From the NCBI GenBank assembly GCA_027943245.1, contig JANDJZ010000316.1, forward strand, positions 1 through 54,046: a stretch of 54,046 bases of DNA, given 5' to 3'. Position numbers and translations under genes: made by a program. Source of the stretch: Acanthamoeba sp. SK_2022b (lineage: Eukaryota > Discosea > Longamoebia > Acanthamoebidae). Below are positions 29,956 to 41,615 of this stretch, in pieces (the stretch's first letter is position 1; every line of letters starts with the position of its first letter). Below the pieces are notes generated by a model. It saw only the letters and a program-made list of their open reading frames with translations, was not told the DNA's origin and did not search any database.

Positions 29956-32183
29956 ATGGACTTCGGGCAGAGGGAACACCTCACCTTGGTGTTCGTTTTC
30001 ATTCTTTCGCTTTCGCTCTTTGTGGCCACGCAGGCCCGCTCAACCTTGCCAAATGAGAGATTTCATAATCTGCGAGACTCGTTTGTGGTGACGGAGAATG
30101 GGGAAGGAGGGGGAGGCCACCTGGAGCCGTCGCCTGCGTGGGAGTGCGACGTGTGTGAGGAGCTCGTCAAGGAAATCGTGCCCATTTTAAACTACAACAG
30201 CTCGATGATATCCTCTGCAATCTCTTCTTTTTCGTGTATTACTTTACTTTTCGAGTATTATAAACAATGGCCAAGTCTCCATAACTCTCTTACGTTGACT
30301 CGAACGGGCTGGAGTTCTATGAGATCATCGTCAAGAGGCAGCAGCCTCAACAGGCGTGCACGATCCTTGGCTATTGCAACCAGCAGCGCACGCAAGGTAT
30401 CATTAACACGGTTTTGTTTTCGGTCACGCACACGTGGGGGACAATCGGCGAGACCACTAACGCGCATGCATGCCAAGACCTGTTTGTGAAGCCCGTGCGC
30501 AAGAGCTTCGGCCAGTCCACCACCCACGACATGCCGGCTGACGACTCTTGGGCCTTTGTCGTGTCCTCAGACATGCACATTGGACAGGAGAGCGATAACG
30601 TGCGCGTCTCTCCAAGGCCTGTTGGATGAGCACCAACACCTCGTAACGTGATGTGCGTGATTGAGTCGCTCAATCACTCACAATCACAATCACAATCACA
30701 AACACAAACACAACAAACGGCAGGCGCCATGGCTCAATCGAGTGGCGATCGAAAAGATCAACAATCTCACACGGCAGGAAAACATCAAGATGGTCTTCAT
30801 CACAGGCAAATACGCTGCTCCGTCGTGACTCCTCTTGCAGACATTCTGACCCTGCGTTGCTTGTGTATGTGTTTATGTGCGTGTGCATGTTGCGTGGCTC
30901 GTGATTAGGAGACATCACCAACTCGGCCATGCCCGAGCAGTGGATCAAGGCCAAGGAGATGTTGTCGCTCCTCAAAGTGCCCTACCTGCCCGTATTTGGG
31001 AACCACGACATATGGAGCTACAACTCCACCTACGAGGAGCCCTACCCGACCGGTGCGCCTCCAGCACCGACAGTGGGATCAGAGTTGCCGCGGCGTCCGC
31101 CGCTCAGTGTGCGTCTCTTGTGTGGCGTGGTTGGGGGGAGGGGCTGATGGCAGGCGACTTCAAGTTCGCGGCTACGTTCCGCGACGTGCTGGCCGACCCC
31201 GGCATTCCGTCGGCGCGCTTCACCTACAACAACAAGTCGTCGTTCAACCCAGAGCACAGCATCACGTCGTGGTTTCAGGTGATCTCACACTACACCACAT
31301 GCACTGCACACCCCACAGAACCTGATCGCGGTTGACTGTGCGCAGAATTGGGAGCTGCAGTACGACAACTTCGTCTTCTTTGGGCTCGATTGGATTAGCA
31401 GGTCAGTGTGCTCTCTTAGTTTCATTTGTTTTCCCTTTTTTGTTGACGCCACTCCATCAGAGCGCATGCGGTGAGCCAGCTGGGCTACAAGGGCGGCTGG
31501 CCGGGCGCTGCGCTCCAGAACTTCCAGGGGGGCACCTACCCATGGCTGCAACAAAGGTATGGTTCACCAGAGGCGGAACACACGCGCGCGCGCGTGTGTG
31601 TGAGGTCTCACATTGACTACGACCGGGCCGCGCAGACTAGAGGCGTTGAAGAACGACAATAAGACCGTGGTGTTCCTCCAGCATCACCCCTTTGCCATGC
31701 CCATCTACATTCCTGAATTTATTTACTCCTTCCCCTACGAGGTAGGACCTCCTCGTTTTTCTGATGCATTTAAATTCAATTTAATTTTTGCATTATTTTT
31801 AAAATTTATTGTTTAATCTTCGTCGTTACCTTCACCGTGTAGCTCATGATCACTCTCTGGCCACCCGCGCATAGGACAAGATGCGGGTATTGAAGCTGAT
31901 GATGGCTAACGGCCAACAGGACAAGTACTGGGGCGTGATCGCTGGCCATCTGCACATCTGGTTCGACGGCCAGGCATTCCCCTACACCAACCAGAGGTAC
32001 GCTTGCCTCCAGTTTGCCAGCTTGCCCAACGGAGATGACAGCGACACTCATCCAAACGTCGCGTGTGCGCTTCCCAGGCAATGGCTCACGGAAGCCACCA
32101 AGACGGCGTCGTCGTTCACGCTTGTCAAAGTGCGCGCCGGTCGCATCGTATCGCTGGAGAAGCTCTTTGGCTACGACTACTAG
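29956..32183 (+). CDS. acid-sphingomyelinase-like calcineurin-type phosphodiesterase, secreted
   Basis: Metallophosphoesterase expected in the lumen of lysosomes/vacuoles or outside the cell. The ATG at 29956 begins a clear signal peptide (MDFGQREHLTLVFVFILSLS). A saposin-like Cys pair follows (WECDVCEELVKEIVP, later QQACTILGYC). Metal-binding motifs of the fold appear in order: SSDMHIG, GDITNSAMPEQW, VFGNHDIWSYN, FLQHHPFA, and GVIAGHLHIW. All expected Asp, Asn and His ligands are visible. The C-terminus reads FTLVKVRAGRIVSLEKLFGYDY. About nine short introns separate the exons. A related acid phosphodiesterase is the alternative. Confidence 0.8.
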
Positions 32184-32338
32184 GTCTTAGGGAGAGCTGC
32201 AAGCCTCGAGCAAGCTGTTGTGTCCGCACATAAGAAACGCTGGGCTGTGTTTCGTTGGTTTTCTGCGCAGAACAAGGAACGAAGAAGGCGGGAGACACGG
32301 GCGGTGGGCGAGATGAGTAAAACTAAAACGGCTGGACG

Positions 32339-32981
32339 ATGACCAAGTACATGGTGTGCCTGGACGCCTCAGAAGACGCGCACAAGGTGCGATATCCATC
32401 TTAATAATCGCTAAAACATCACAAATTCAATAATGATTAAAGTGTAAACTGCCTGGCAGATCTTCGAGCGTTGTCTTCAGGTGGTACGACCAACCAAGCG
32501 TTGGCTTCTGTAATAAAAAGGTTTTGATAATAAATGTCCTTTAGGTGGGGAGAGCAGAAGGGCATGTGGTGCTGGTGGGCGTGGCTGAGATCTATCGCCG
32601 CACCAAGATACTCAACGTGCTCCGTGCCGACTTTGACTTTCAAGTGCTGGACAAGGCCAACAAGCACATTGTCAAGGACATGCATGGTAATGTGGTGCAG
32701 CAGTGCGGTGTGTGTGTGTTTTGGCTGACTTGCCCGCGCTGTTACCAGAGATGTTAGACGGCTTCAAAGGCGAGCTCACCAAGCGGGGAGTGAGCGCCAG
32801 TGTGGTCGTGGAGTCGGGCGATCCGCGCGAGAAGCTCTGCGAAGTGGCCGAGCGCGAGAAGCCGGACCTCATGCTGGTGGGCCATCGCGTCACGCCTCTC
32901 CACCACCTGGCTCAAGTGGGCAGCGTCGTGCTCCACTGCGTCGAGCGTGCGCCCTGTCCCGTCTACATCGCGCGCATCTGA
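32339..32981 (+). CDS. universal stress protein (UspA family)
   Basis: Small alpha/beta ATP-binding-type protein linked to stress responses. Exons 32339-32386, 32460-32480 (21 nt), 32545-32686 and 32749-32981 sum to 444 nt, 147 aa, the family norm. Start MTKYMVCLDASEDAHK is the first strand with the Asp; HVVLVGVAEIY the second strand; then helices, VSASVVVESGDPREKLCEVAEREKPDLMLVGHR, and the C-terminal QVGSVVLHCVERAPCPVYIARI. The usual ATP signature G-x2-G-x9-G-S/T is only partly matched (GHRVTPLHHLAQVGSV), so ATP binding is uncertain. Confidence 0.85.
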
Positions 32982-33059
32982 GCCGCCGGGCATTGGTTAG
33001 AAATTAATAACTGTCAACAATTTATTCTTCGAAAAGCAAAAGGTTGTTGTGGCGAAGAC

Positions 33060-33900
33060 ATGGCAGCACGCAACAAGGCGGCGAGGGAGTATTGTATCAG
33101 GTGCGGGATTGGCTTTGCGCCACTCTGGAACAGCGAACGTTACTGCAATGGCTGCTTGCCCCAAAAAGCGCCCTACCCGGGGGTGGAGCAACTCGTGGCG
33201 CGGTTGGACGGGAGCCGCGCGCGATACCTGGTTGGGTCTCCACACTGGTGGGAGTGGCTGCCCACGGAGGTTCCTTCGCTGCTCGACTGCTGCCGCCTCA
33301 AGCTCGAGCAAATGATACTCCTCAAGCAAGGCTTGGAGGTTTCGCAGTTGAGCCAGGTCGTGGAGCAGTACATCATCAAACTGCCCCGCATCCATGCCAC
33401 CCGCTTTGTGGAGTCTCTGTTCGCCAAGAGCGCGACTCACTGGTTCCCCCTGGGGTAGTACTCCTCTACTCTTGCCACTGTGGCGCGGCGTGTGACCCAC
33501 TGACCACACACACACGCGCGCTGGCAATCCAACACAGGCTCAGGATCTGAGCGTGCTCGACGTACCAATCGCGGCTACTTCTGCTCTCAATGCCTTACGA
33601 TTGCTTGCGGTACGGCCAGGCCTCGCTCCTGACGACGCCCCTAATTAGAGCGCGTACGGCTAACTCCCTCAATCGCCGATCGCCAGATCAGCACCTGTTC
33701 GAGTGCGTCGGGTGCCAAGACATGGTGTGCGCAAAATGTGGGTGGGAGCCCGAGTACGTCAGTTGATCCACGTTTACGCGCTCTAATTGGTGGGTCGCAA
33801 CATTCTCACAGTCGATGTTCTGCTCTGCAGGAGCGTGCAGGGGTCCAACCGCTGGAACAACGTGTGGTGCTGCCCGACCTGCAAACCTGAGGTACCTCAC
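33060..33900 (+). CDS. Cys-rich (zinc-finger-like) protein, multi-exon, model uncertain
   Basis: An open frame from 33060 to a TAG at 33458 encodes MAARNKAAREYCIRCGIGFAP... with CxxC near residues 12-15 and 29-32, then a helical region. Downstream, possible exons carry more CxxC pairs: YFCSQCLTIAC (about 33574-33610), HLFECVGCQDMVCAKCGWEPE (33692-33753) and NVWCCPTC (33860-33883). The last two join in frame through a GA|G Glu codon with proper GT...AG ends. The link from the first exon to these did not keep frame with the donors seen, so there may be one gene or two. The Cys spacing suggests RING/PHD-like zinc binding without a clear match. Confidence 0.5.
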
Positions 33901-34118
33901 ACTCAACCTCACATCCCTTCCTCTTGGCTCTTCTAATGGGCTTCTGGTTCGGGACGGGATGTGATGGAGTGGGCTCATAGTGAACAGTTGCTAGAAAATG
34001 TGGAATTGTTTTAATATCCAAAAAAAAAAAAACTGGATTGGGAGACTCAGCTTATGCTCAGCCCCAACCACAGCTGTCGCTAAAGGTTTGGCGAGATGCT
34101 CGCGAGAATAGCAGGGAT

Positions 34119-34415
34119 CTACTGGTTGACGGCCTTGCGAGCGTCGCCCTTGAGCTGGTCGGCCTTGCCCTCGGCCTGCCACTGCTCGTTGCCGAGCACG
34201 TTGCCGGCGGCCTCCTTGAGGTTGCCCTTGACCTGGTCCTTGGTGCCGATGGCGCGCTGCTCGGCCTTGGCAGCCTCGAGCTCGGCGTTGCCCTTCTCCT
34301 TGCGGGCGAGGCCCTCGGCCTCCATCTGCTTGTTGCCGACGGCCCAGCCGACGTTCTCCTTGGCGGCGCCGAGGGCGATGTCAGTGTAGGCGGAGGTCTT
34401 GGAAGGCTCAGACAT
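34119..34415 (-). CDS. CsbD-like stress-response protein
   Basis: Single exon, 98 aa. CsbD-family proteins are small, highly charged and induced by general stress in bacteria; eukaryotic members are sometimes named after cruciform-DNA recognition. Two CsbD-type repeats are visible: ALGAAKENVGWAVGNKQME and, stronger, KDQVKGNLKEAAGNVLGNEQ followed by AEGKADQLKGDARKAV. Composition is Ala, Lys, Glu, Gln and Gly without Cys or Trp beyond two, consistent with a soluble, largely disordered or helical protein. The start at 34415 (MSEPSKTS) is the first Met; the 5' flank is purine-poor. Confidence 0.88.
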   Translation of the reverse strand: MSEPSKTSAYTDIALGAAKENVGWAVGNKQMEAEGLARKEKGNAELEAAKAEQRAIGTKDQVKGNLKEAAGNVLGNEQWQAEGKADQLKGDARKAVNQ

Positions 34416-34860
34416 TGTTGGTGGTGTTGAAGTGGAGGGTCTAGTAGTTGTGCTGGTGTTGGTTGAAGTTGTGTTGAGTGATGAACGCAGACCGAGAGTG
34501 GCCTCTTTTATACGCGGAATTGGTGATCTGGCGCGCACCTTAAGCGAACGTTTCCAGAGAAATCTCGTTTGTTTTCAATTGAGCCTATGCGCTCTGCGGT
34601 GGCCAGATTGGCCAAAAGAAGAGGTGGCAGCGTTATGGGCACTTTTTTTCTTACGTGGTGGTGCCACGTCGGCCATTGCGAAGAAACCCATCAACTTCGC
34701 ACCTCCGACAGTACAGGGCCCACAACTGGGCTAGATGTCCGGCGGCAGTTCCATTGCAAAGCATTGTGGTAAAATTGCAGAAAGGGAAAGGAAGGGGACC
34801 CGTTTTGTTTGATCCTTCTCGTCGTCTTCGTCCTTGTCTTCAGACGCCCACAGGCGAGTC

Positions 34861-36342
34861 TCAATGAACCGGAATGTACACCAACACAGTTACGAGGTCT
34901 GTGTCCTTGGGCATGGGTCCGAGCGTCCAGGAGACCGACTCTCCCACTCCCATGATGTAGTCCTCATTGGTGGCGCCTTTCTTCTTTAGCCGCCTGTTGA
35001 TCCACAGGTCGATCTTAACGCCGCCCAGGTTCGCGGTGTCGGTGTGTCCCAGCGCAGAGGCACCGGCTTGCGCGCATAGGCGCAGCTCGACCCTCAGCTC
35101 GCCCTGCTTATTGCCGAACCTGAGAGCCCAGGCGAGGTTTCGTGTGAGGTGGAAGGTGCTCGGGTGGTGGTAGGAGGCCTCGTTCGAGGTCGACGAGAAG
35201 CTGAGGCTGCAGGACTGGGAGATCAGTCGCGGCAGGCTGGTGACGCAGACGCGCGTCACCTTGGCCGACCACTTGTAGGCCTCCATTAGCGACGAGGCCT
35301 CCATCAGGCCGCTGGGCTCGGCGATGGCCTCGAGCTCGGCGCCGCTCAGAAGCTGGGTGGCGATGACTCCCTCGGCCAGCATGGCCTGCCCCTCGGCCAT
35401 GCGGACCTCGGGCTGATGGTCGACCCACCGGCGCAGGGCGCTGAGGAGCATGGCCTCGGCCAGCGCCAGGTCCTGCATCTGCAACACGGCGCGCACAGTG
35501 GTGGGCGACACCGTGGGCCACTTGTCCTCGAAGGCAACCGAGAATGGCGTCGCGGGCTTGGCCGGCTTGAAGACCAGCAGCTGGGAGACGTTGGCAGCGA
35601 TGACCTTCTCGCACGCCTCGAGCGCTGCCGGCCTGCCCAAGGCGTCGTCGGGGTCGAGCTGGGTGAGGGCAAAGTCGTAGACGTCGAGCACGTTCGACAC
35701 GTTGACGGTCTTCCCCAAGAAGGCGACGACGTGCTGCCGGAAGCCCGCGGCCAGCTGGTCGGGGAAGCCCTGGACCAGGTCCAGCACCCGGGTCACCGAC
35801 CCACGCATCTGCACAAAGACGTCGTAGAGCTTCATCTCTACGATGCCCTTGAGGTCATCGAGCAGAAACCTGTCGGCCGCCGTGTAGAGCGCCACCAGCT
35901 CCTCGATGCGGGGCCCTCCTGGAGCTCCTCCCTCGGCCTGCAGCGCCGGCTGCGCGGCCGGGACGACCTCGGGGTGGAGCTCGTCGGTGTAGATGAAGTG
36001 AAGGACGTGGCGGAGGGTGGCGGCCTCGACGTCGGCCACCTCGACTCGAGCAGCCCCGCGCGCGCCGGCGTGGCTCCCCTCCTTGAAGTCTCCGTCCAGC
36101 AGGGCCTTGAAGTAGTCGGAGCGGGCGACGAGGAGGGCCTTGAGGCCCCACACCACCGTGGGCGCACCTGCGGTGGCGGTGGCGCCTGCTTCGGCCGTGC
36201 CGCCGACCACGAACTCGACGTCGCTGCACGCGGAGTTGTCCACGAGGTGGGCCAGGTCTTGCGCCAGCGTCCGCTTCCTCTCATACCGCGGCGGCGCCGT
36301 CGCATTCCGAAGAGGTGGTGGCAGTGCTCCAAACACGTTCAT
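34861..36342 (-). CDS. BTB-BACK domain protein with C-terminal beta domain
   Basis: Intronless 493-aa protein. The BTB/POZ domain spans about residues 35-175: CSDVEFVVGG, LKALLVARSDYFKALLDGDFKE, LRHVLHFIYTDELHPE, ALYTAADRFLLDDLKGIVEMKL. The BACK region follows (about 175-330), including VLDVYDFALTQ and EAMLLSALRRWV. The last 150 residues are a beta-rich unit (FSSTSNEASYHHPSTFHL, LRVELRLCAQAG, SVSWTLGPM) that resembles MATH/PHR-type sandwiches but is not firmly placed. BTB proteins of this kind commonly act as Cullin-3 substrate adaptors; that role is inferred. Confidence 0.85.
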   Translation of the reverse strand: MNVFGALPPPLRNATAPPRYERKRTLAQDLAHLVDNSACSDVEFVVGGTAEAGATATAGAPTVVWGLKALLVARSDYFKALLDGDFKEGSHAGARGAARVEVADVEAATLRHVLHFIYTDELHPEVVPAAQPALQAEGGAPGGPRIEELVALYTAADRFLLDDLKGIVEMKLYDVFVQMRGSVTRVLDLVQGFPDQLAAGFRQHVVAFLGKTVNVSNVLDVYDFALTQLDPDDALGRPAALEACEKVIAANVSQLLVFKPAKPATPFSVAFEDKWPTVSPTTVRAVLQMQDLALAEAMLLSALRRWVDHQPEVRMAEGQAMLAEGVIATQLLSGAELEAIAEPSGLMEASSLMEAYKWSAKVTRVCVTSLPRLISQSCSLSFSSTSNEASYHHPSTFHLTRNLAWALRFGNKQGELRVELRLCAQAGASALGHTDTANLGGVKIDLWINRRLKKKGATNEDYIMGVGESVSWTLGPMPKDTDLVTVLVYIPVH

Positions 36343-36537
36343 ACTCGAAGTTGAAGTGGTGGCGTAACGTCTTGGTTACAAGGTTTGTCCTCTTGTGGGT
36401 TGGCCACGAACGATAGGCAAAAGAAAAAGGCGAGCTGGTTGCGCATTGGCTGATTTTAATTTATTTTTTAATTTTAAAATTAAAATAACCAATTACCGTT
36501 CACGTTGCCGCCAAGGCAAAGTCGTTGGTTGCAGCTC

Positions 36538-38389
36538 TCATCTCTTCCTCTTTCCCAGCTCCACCTTGGCATCGTCATCCTCCTTCTCCTTCTCTTCGTC
36601 GCCCGCATCTTCGTGTCGTGCAGCCTCCTCCTCCTCCTTCTCCTCCTTCACCTCCTCTTGCTTCACCTCCTTCTCCTCCGTCTTGACCCTCTTGGCCGAC
36701 GGCGCCGACGACGATGAAGACGACGTTGACCTCGACGACGACGCGCCTCTGCCTCGGCCGCCGCCGGCAGCTTTGCCTCGGGCCGCCGCCGCGGGCTTGC
36801 CTCGGCCCCGGCCGCGTCCGGCCACGGCCTTGCCCTTGGGGTCCTCCTTCTTCTTCTTCTGCGGCGAGGAGGTGACCTTGCCCATGTTGGAGAAGAAGCC
36901 GTCGAGCCGGCCCTGCACGGCCGAGCCGCGCGCCTTCTTCAGCTTCTCGATGCCCTTGCGCACGCGGTCCTCGTTGAACTGCTTCTCCTTCACGAGGTAC
37001 TCCAGCAGGCCCTCCTCGTCGGGCTCGCCCCACTTGAGCTCGATCTGGTCTCCCGGCGTGACCTGACCAGCGACACACACACGGCATGACACGCGCGCGA
37101 GTCAGACACACACGATACGACACGACGCGCGCGCGTGCGTAGCGAGTGTTGTCGGAGAGGTGTACGTCGGGGTGCTTGAAGAGCTCGCGGACGGCCTCGT
37201 AGGGGAAGGGCTCGGGGAGGGGGTACTTGGCCTTGTCCAGGTTCTTGAGGGCGCCCTCGATCGAGCCGTGCTTCCTGATCACCTCCAGCGCTCGCTTGGG
37301 CCCGATGCCTGCGCCAATCACCCAATCACCCAATCAATCAACCAACCAATCACAAGAAAGCAAGTCGCTTGCGATTGGCGGGAGCGGCGGCTGATTCGAG
37401 TCACTGGGCGGTCCCGCACCTCGGATGGTGTCGCAGTAATCGCAGCCGGCAAGGATGCAGAGGTCGATGAACTGGTCCATCGTCATGTCGAAGCCCTTCA
37501 GCACTTTTGGGCAGCAACAGGGCCGAGTGAGAGCCATGACGTGAGCAAGGAGGCCACGGGGGAGGCGAGGCGGAGAGAGAGAGAGAGAGAGGAGCGCAAG
37601 GTGGATTGTGATGATTACCCTTTTGCAGGTCGATCTCGATGATGGGCTTCTTCTGGGCCTCGGCGTAGTTGAGGTGGCGGAGGAGGATGGGGGTGGCAAA
37701 GGTGAGGGAGTCCATGTCCTCGGAGCCGGTGGCAAAGACCTTGCCGGCGCGGCAGAGCTCGGCGCACTGGGCCTCGGCCTCGGTGGGGGCCTCGACGACG
37801 GGGATGCCCATGAGGCGGAGCAGCTTCTTGCACTCCTCGTTGTGCTTGGGGGTCACGTGCACGGTGCGCTTCTCGAGCTTGCGCATGGTCTCGGTGTCGC
37901 CCAGCTCGGTGGCCTCCTCCAGGCCCTGCTCGGCCTCCTTCTTCTTGGCCGACCGCTTCTTCAGCTCGGTGCCCTTCATCACCGGCGGGCGACCGTCGAA
38001 CACGTACACCGGCTTGATCCCGTAGGCGATCAGTCGCAACGTGCGCGACCATATGCCCATCAAATGGCTGCAATAATCATCGTGAATCGATTGAGAAACG
38101 CATGAAATAATTGCTTTTCATCGATTGAAAGATATTAATAAATAATGTTTTTAAAATAATTAATCAATAACAAAATCCGCCCTTCTTGCTGCACCACATA
38201 CCTGGTGGTTTCGCCGGCTTCATCGGTGAGCCATATGCCGGTATCGGGGCGGATGGAGATCAAGAACGCGTAGAGCGCCATCGACGCATCGATCGCCACC
38301 TTGCGACCGAAATAGTGCTTTACCTCAGTCTCTTTCAGCGCCTCAGGACAGGTGTCCCCAATTAGCTGGGTCAGGCCTTTGATACCCAT
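36538..38389 (-). CDS. FEN1: flap endonuclease 1
   Basis: Structure-specific 5' nuclease of Okazaki-fragment maturation and long-patch repair. Start [17 protein letters not shown] at 38389 is the canonical N-terminus. Active-site acids are in place: [45 protein letters not shown], and [12 protein letters not shown] then IGPKRAL of the H3TH. The PCNA-binding motif is QGRLDGFF. Four introns. After the PIP box the protein runs on with about 110 residues of Lys/Gly/Arg then Ser and Glu/Lys clusters ([29 protein letters not shown]), much longer than the usual basic tail. The sequence extends to KRKR. Confidence 0.95.
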
Positions 38390-38643
38390 TGGATTGGATG
38401 TTGTTGTTATCAATCGTTCGTTTACTCAAGATTAACAAATCAACAGGGCATAACGGAAAACCAACGGTTCTCGGAACTCTTTCCCGCCAAGATGGACAAA
38501 AGATATTAAGGTGGCGCAGCTGGTGGCAAGATCCCTCGCCGGTCGACTTCTTCAAAAAAGGAACAATTAGAAAAAGGGTAGCCACGACGCACTGCAAATG
38601 CCAAGGTATCGGTCCCGGTCAAACGCTGATTTACACCACCAAA

Positions 38644-41304
38644 ATGGCAAGGGCCAGCGTTCTTGTCTTGATTGTGGTGTTGGCAGCGGCGCTTGCGAGT
38701 GCATCAGAAGCGGGAATTAGAGGATTTGTGGCCCGTAACCGCCCTATAAGCGGACGCACGCACTGGCGCCCCCTCACTACGGCCGAGATTAGAGAACGGC
38801 TCAGCGGTGCTGATGAGCAGCCCTTGATCAAGGCCTATGTCGCGCTGAAGGAGAACGCTGCTGGTCTTCAGACTGTTCAGGAATCTGTGGAGGCCGCCTC
38901 TGATCCCGCGCGCCCTGACCACTACGGTCGTCATCTGGAGTGGGCTGAGCTCAACGCGCTCGTGGCGCCTCGTGAGGAGGACGTGGTCCAGGTCGTCGAG
39001 TGGCTTCAGAGCGCCGGCGTGGAGCATTGGGAGGTCATGGCCTCTCGCTCCTGGGTGCGCATCGCCGCCACGGCCGACACCCTCGAGGCGCTGGTCAACT
39101 GCCGCGTCAGGGCCTATACGCCCCGCAAGGATTCGCCCAAGACCAAGCGCGTCGTCATCCACAGGTGCGAGGAGGACGTCTACGAGATCCCTCGCCACCT
39201 TGACCACATTATCGACTTTGTTACACCCATTGTTGGTACTTACTTACTTAGCAGCGCGCTCTTTGACACAATGGTGATGACACCAGCTCATTATCACGAT
39301 ACTGTGTTGTGATATGGTTTGTTCTTCTTTTTAGGCTTCCCCAGGCCCAGCGGCAAGAAGGCCCAGTACAAGGCCCACCTCAGCGCTCCGCAGGACCTGC
39401 CTAACGTGACGCCAGCCCTGCTGCGCAAGCTTTACAACATCACCACGCCGCTAGTGAGCCAGGGCGTCAACAACACCCAGGCCGTGTTTGAGACCCAGGG
39501 TACACACACACATATACACACACAGCCGTGGTCCCTCACGTGTGTGCGCCTAAAACTGATGCTGCGCGTGTGCTAGACTCGTACTCGAACGACGACTTGC
39601 AGGCCTTCTTCCAGCAGTACGTCCCGCAGATGGCCGGCCAGACCGTCAAGAGAGCGCTCGGCAACCTGCCCAACGATCCGACCAATCCCGACGTCGAGGC
39701 CTCGCTCGACATCCAGTACATCATGGCCATCGGCGCCTTCGCTCCGTCCTACTCCTACAACTACAAGTACGTGCCTTGAACTCACCACAAGCTGCGCGAG
39801 CACTCGCCTTCTCGAGCACCACGAAACGCGTTTATATCTTGAGAGTGAGCTCACCGATGCCGCGTCGCTCCCGACTCAGCGATGAGAATGGCGACGAGAT
39901 CCAGGTGTTCTACGACTGGGTCAACGACATTGCCAGCGACCCCAAGCCCCCTCTGGTCCACTCTGTGTATCTCCTCCCCGCCGTCGTCACCGCCGCTTCT
40001 TAGCTGAAACTGGTGTTTACCGTCTGTCCCTCTCCCCCGGCAGCTCGTACGGCGAGTACGGTGGCGACTACCCCATTGATGAAGTCATGCGGTACGCCCA
40101 AGGCTCGCTCTTTGCTGCTCTCACTTGCGTGCTGCGCGATGTTGCCTCGCCTCACCTCTCCTCGCTCGCGATCGCAATCAGAGTGTCGAACGAGTGGCTG
40201 AAGATGGGCGCGCGCGGCCTCACCGTTCTCGTGGCCTCTGGCGACGATGGCGTTGGATGCAACTTCTGGTGCTCGGCCTTTGAGTTCCCCTATCCTTCGT
40301 CGCCCTGGATCACCCTCGTCGGCTCCACGCAGGTCAACCAGGACTCGGGTAAGTTGCTAGCCCGCGGCCACGCTTGCCACGCTCGAGCGGGGTAGTCGAT
40401 TCGTGCCTCACCTTTACTCTCCCCCCTCCACCGTCACACTGTAGCGGGCACCTTCAGCGAGATCGGCAGCACCTTCAGCTCGGGCGGCTTCTCCAACGAC
40501 TTTGGCATTCCCTCGTGGTACGTCACGCGCGTGCGCATGTACCATCATGAATTAATAGAGATAGACAAAATAGACAAAATAGATAAAAAGACTCACGCAA
40601 CGACAACCAACTGTAGGCAAGCGCCGCAGGTGGCCTACTACCTCAAGAACTGCCCCAACCTGCCTGCTTCGTCCTACTTCAACAGCAGCGGCAGAGCTCT
40701 CCCCGATATCTCCGCTGCTGGTTCGTGCCTCTCATTCCTCCCTCCCCCCCTCAATCCATCGGCTTACACCGAAGCGTTCGTGCTGTCGTGCCGTGCGCGT
40801 GCGTAGGCGAAAACGTACAAGTCTACGTCGACGGCTCGGTGGAGCCCGTCGCAGGCACGTCCTGCTCGGCGCCCATCGTGGCCGGAATGGTGTCGCTCTG
40901 GAACGGCATGCGTCTCCAGGCCGGCAAGTCGCCCATGGGTTTCATCAACCCGTTCCTGTACAAGGCTTCCTCGTCTGCCTCGGCCTACTACGACGTCACT
41001 TCTGGCAACAACGCCGATGGTACGCTTGCTGAGCACGTGCACCAGCTGCGTTGTTCTGACTGTTGTTGCTGCTGCTGCTGGCTGCAGGCTGCTGTCCCGG
41101 TTTCAATGCCTTCAAGGGCTGGGATCCTGGTACGCTCCCGTTTCGAAGAGAGATGGAGAGCAAAAGAGAGGGAGAGATCGCGTCTCTTGCGCGCTTTCTG
41201 CTGCTCACATTCAAATTCCACTGCACATCACACAACGCACAGTGACCGGCCTGGGCACGCCCAACTTTGAATTCCTCACCCAGCTGGTCAAGGAGCTGCC
41301 CTAG
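38644..41304 (+). CDS. sedolisin-family (S53) serine-carboxyl protease, TPP1-like
   Basis: Secreted or lysosomal acid protease. Start 38644 gives a signal peptide (MARASVLVLIVVLAAALASA). A pro-domain of about 180 residues follows (HLEWAELNALVAP, the sedolisin prodomain motif). The mature part has VEASLDIQYIMAIG (catalytic Glu and Asp of the E-x3-D motif), VLVASGDDGVG (oxyanion Asp), LPDISAAG and GTSCSAPIVAG (nucleophile Ser). The C-terminal Ca site includes YYDVTSGNN and GFNAFKGWDPVTGLGTPNF. Every catalytic motif is visible. Around ten short introns. The TA-flanked transposon sits about 90 bp past the stop. Confidence 0.9.
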
Positions 41305-41393
41305 AGCACCCAGGATATATTATTCCTAGATGCCGGTAACCGTAATAATGTGGAGAAACTTGTCTTTGGGTTTTGGCCCCAAGCCTTATTTTA

Positions 41394-41450
41394 TTGTCGG
41401 ATTGAATCGGTTTTTCGGTTTTTGCTCGCACCACAGAGACACACCACCAA
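41394..41450 (+). repeat. left terminal inverted repeat
   Basis: Starts TTGTCGGATTGAATCGG after TA (41392-41393); inverted match to 44533-44590. Confidence 0.93.
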
Positions 41451-41615
41451 GTTGGCGTAAGCTGGCCACAACTCAGCCGTTACGTCAGTTTTCTGTTGTG
41501 TCGACATTTCTGCCGAGTTTCCCTCTTTATGCGACGCGAGAGCAACACGACGCGAGAGCAACACGACGCGAGAGCAAAACAGAGCAGCGAGCTGCGGTGG
41601 TTGGGAAGAACGCGT

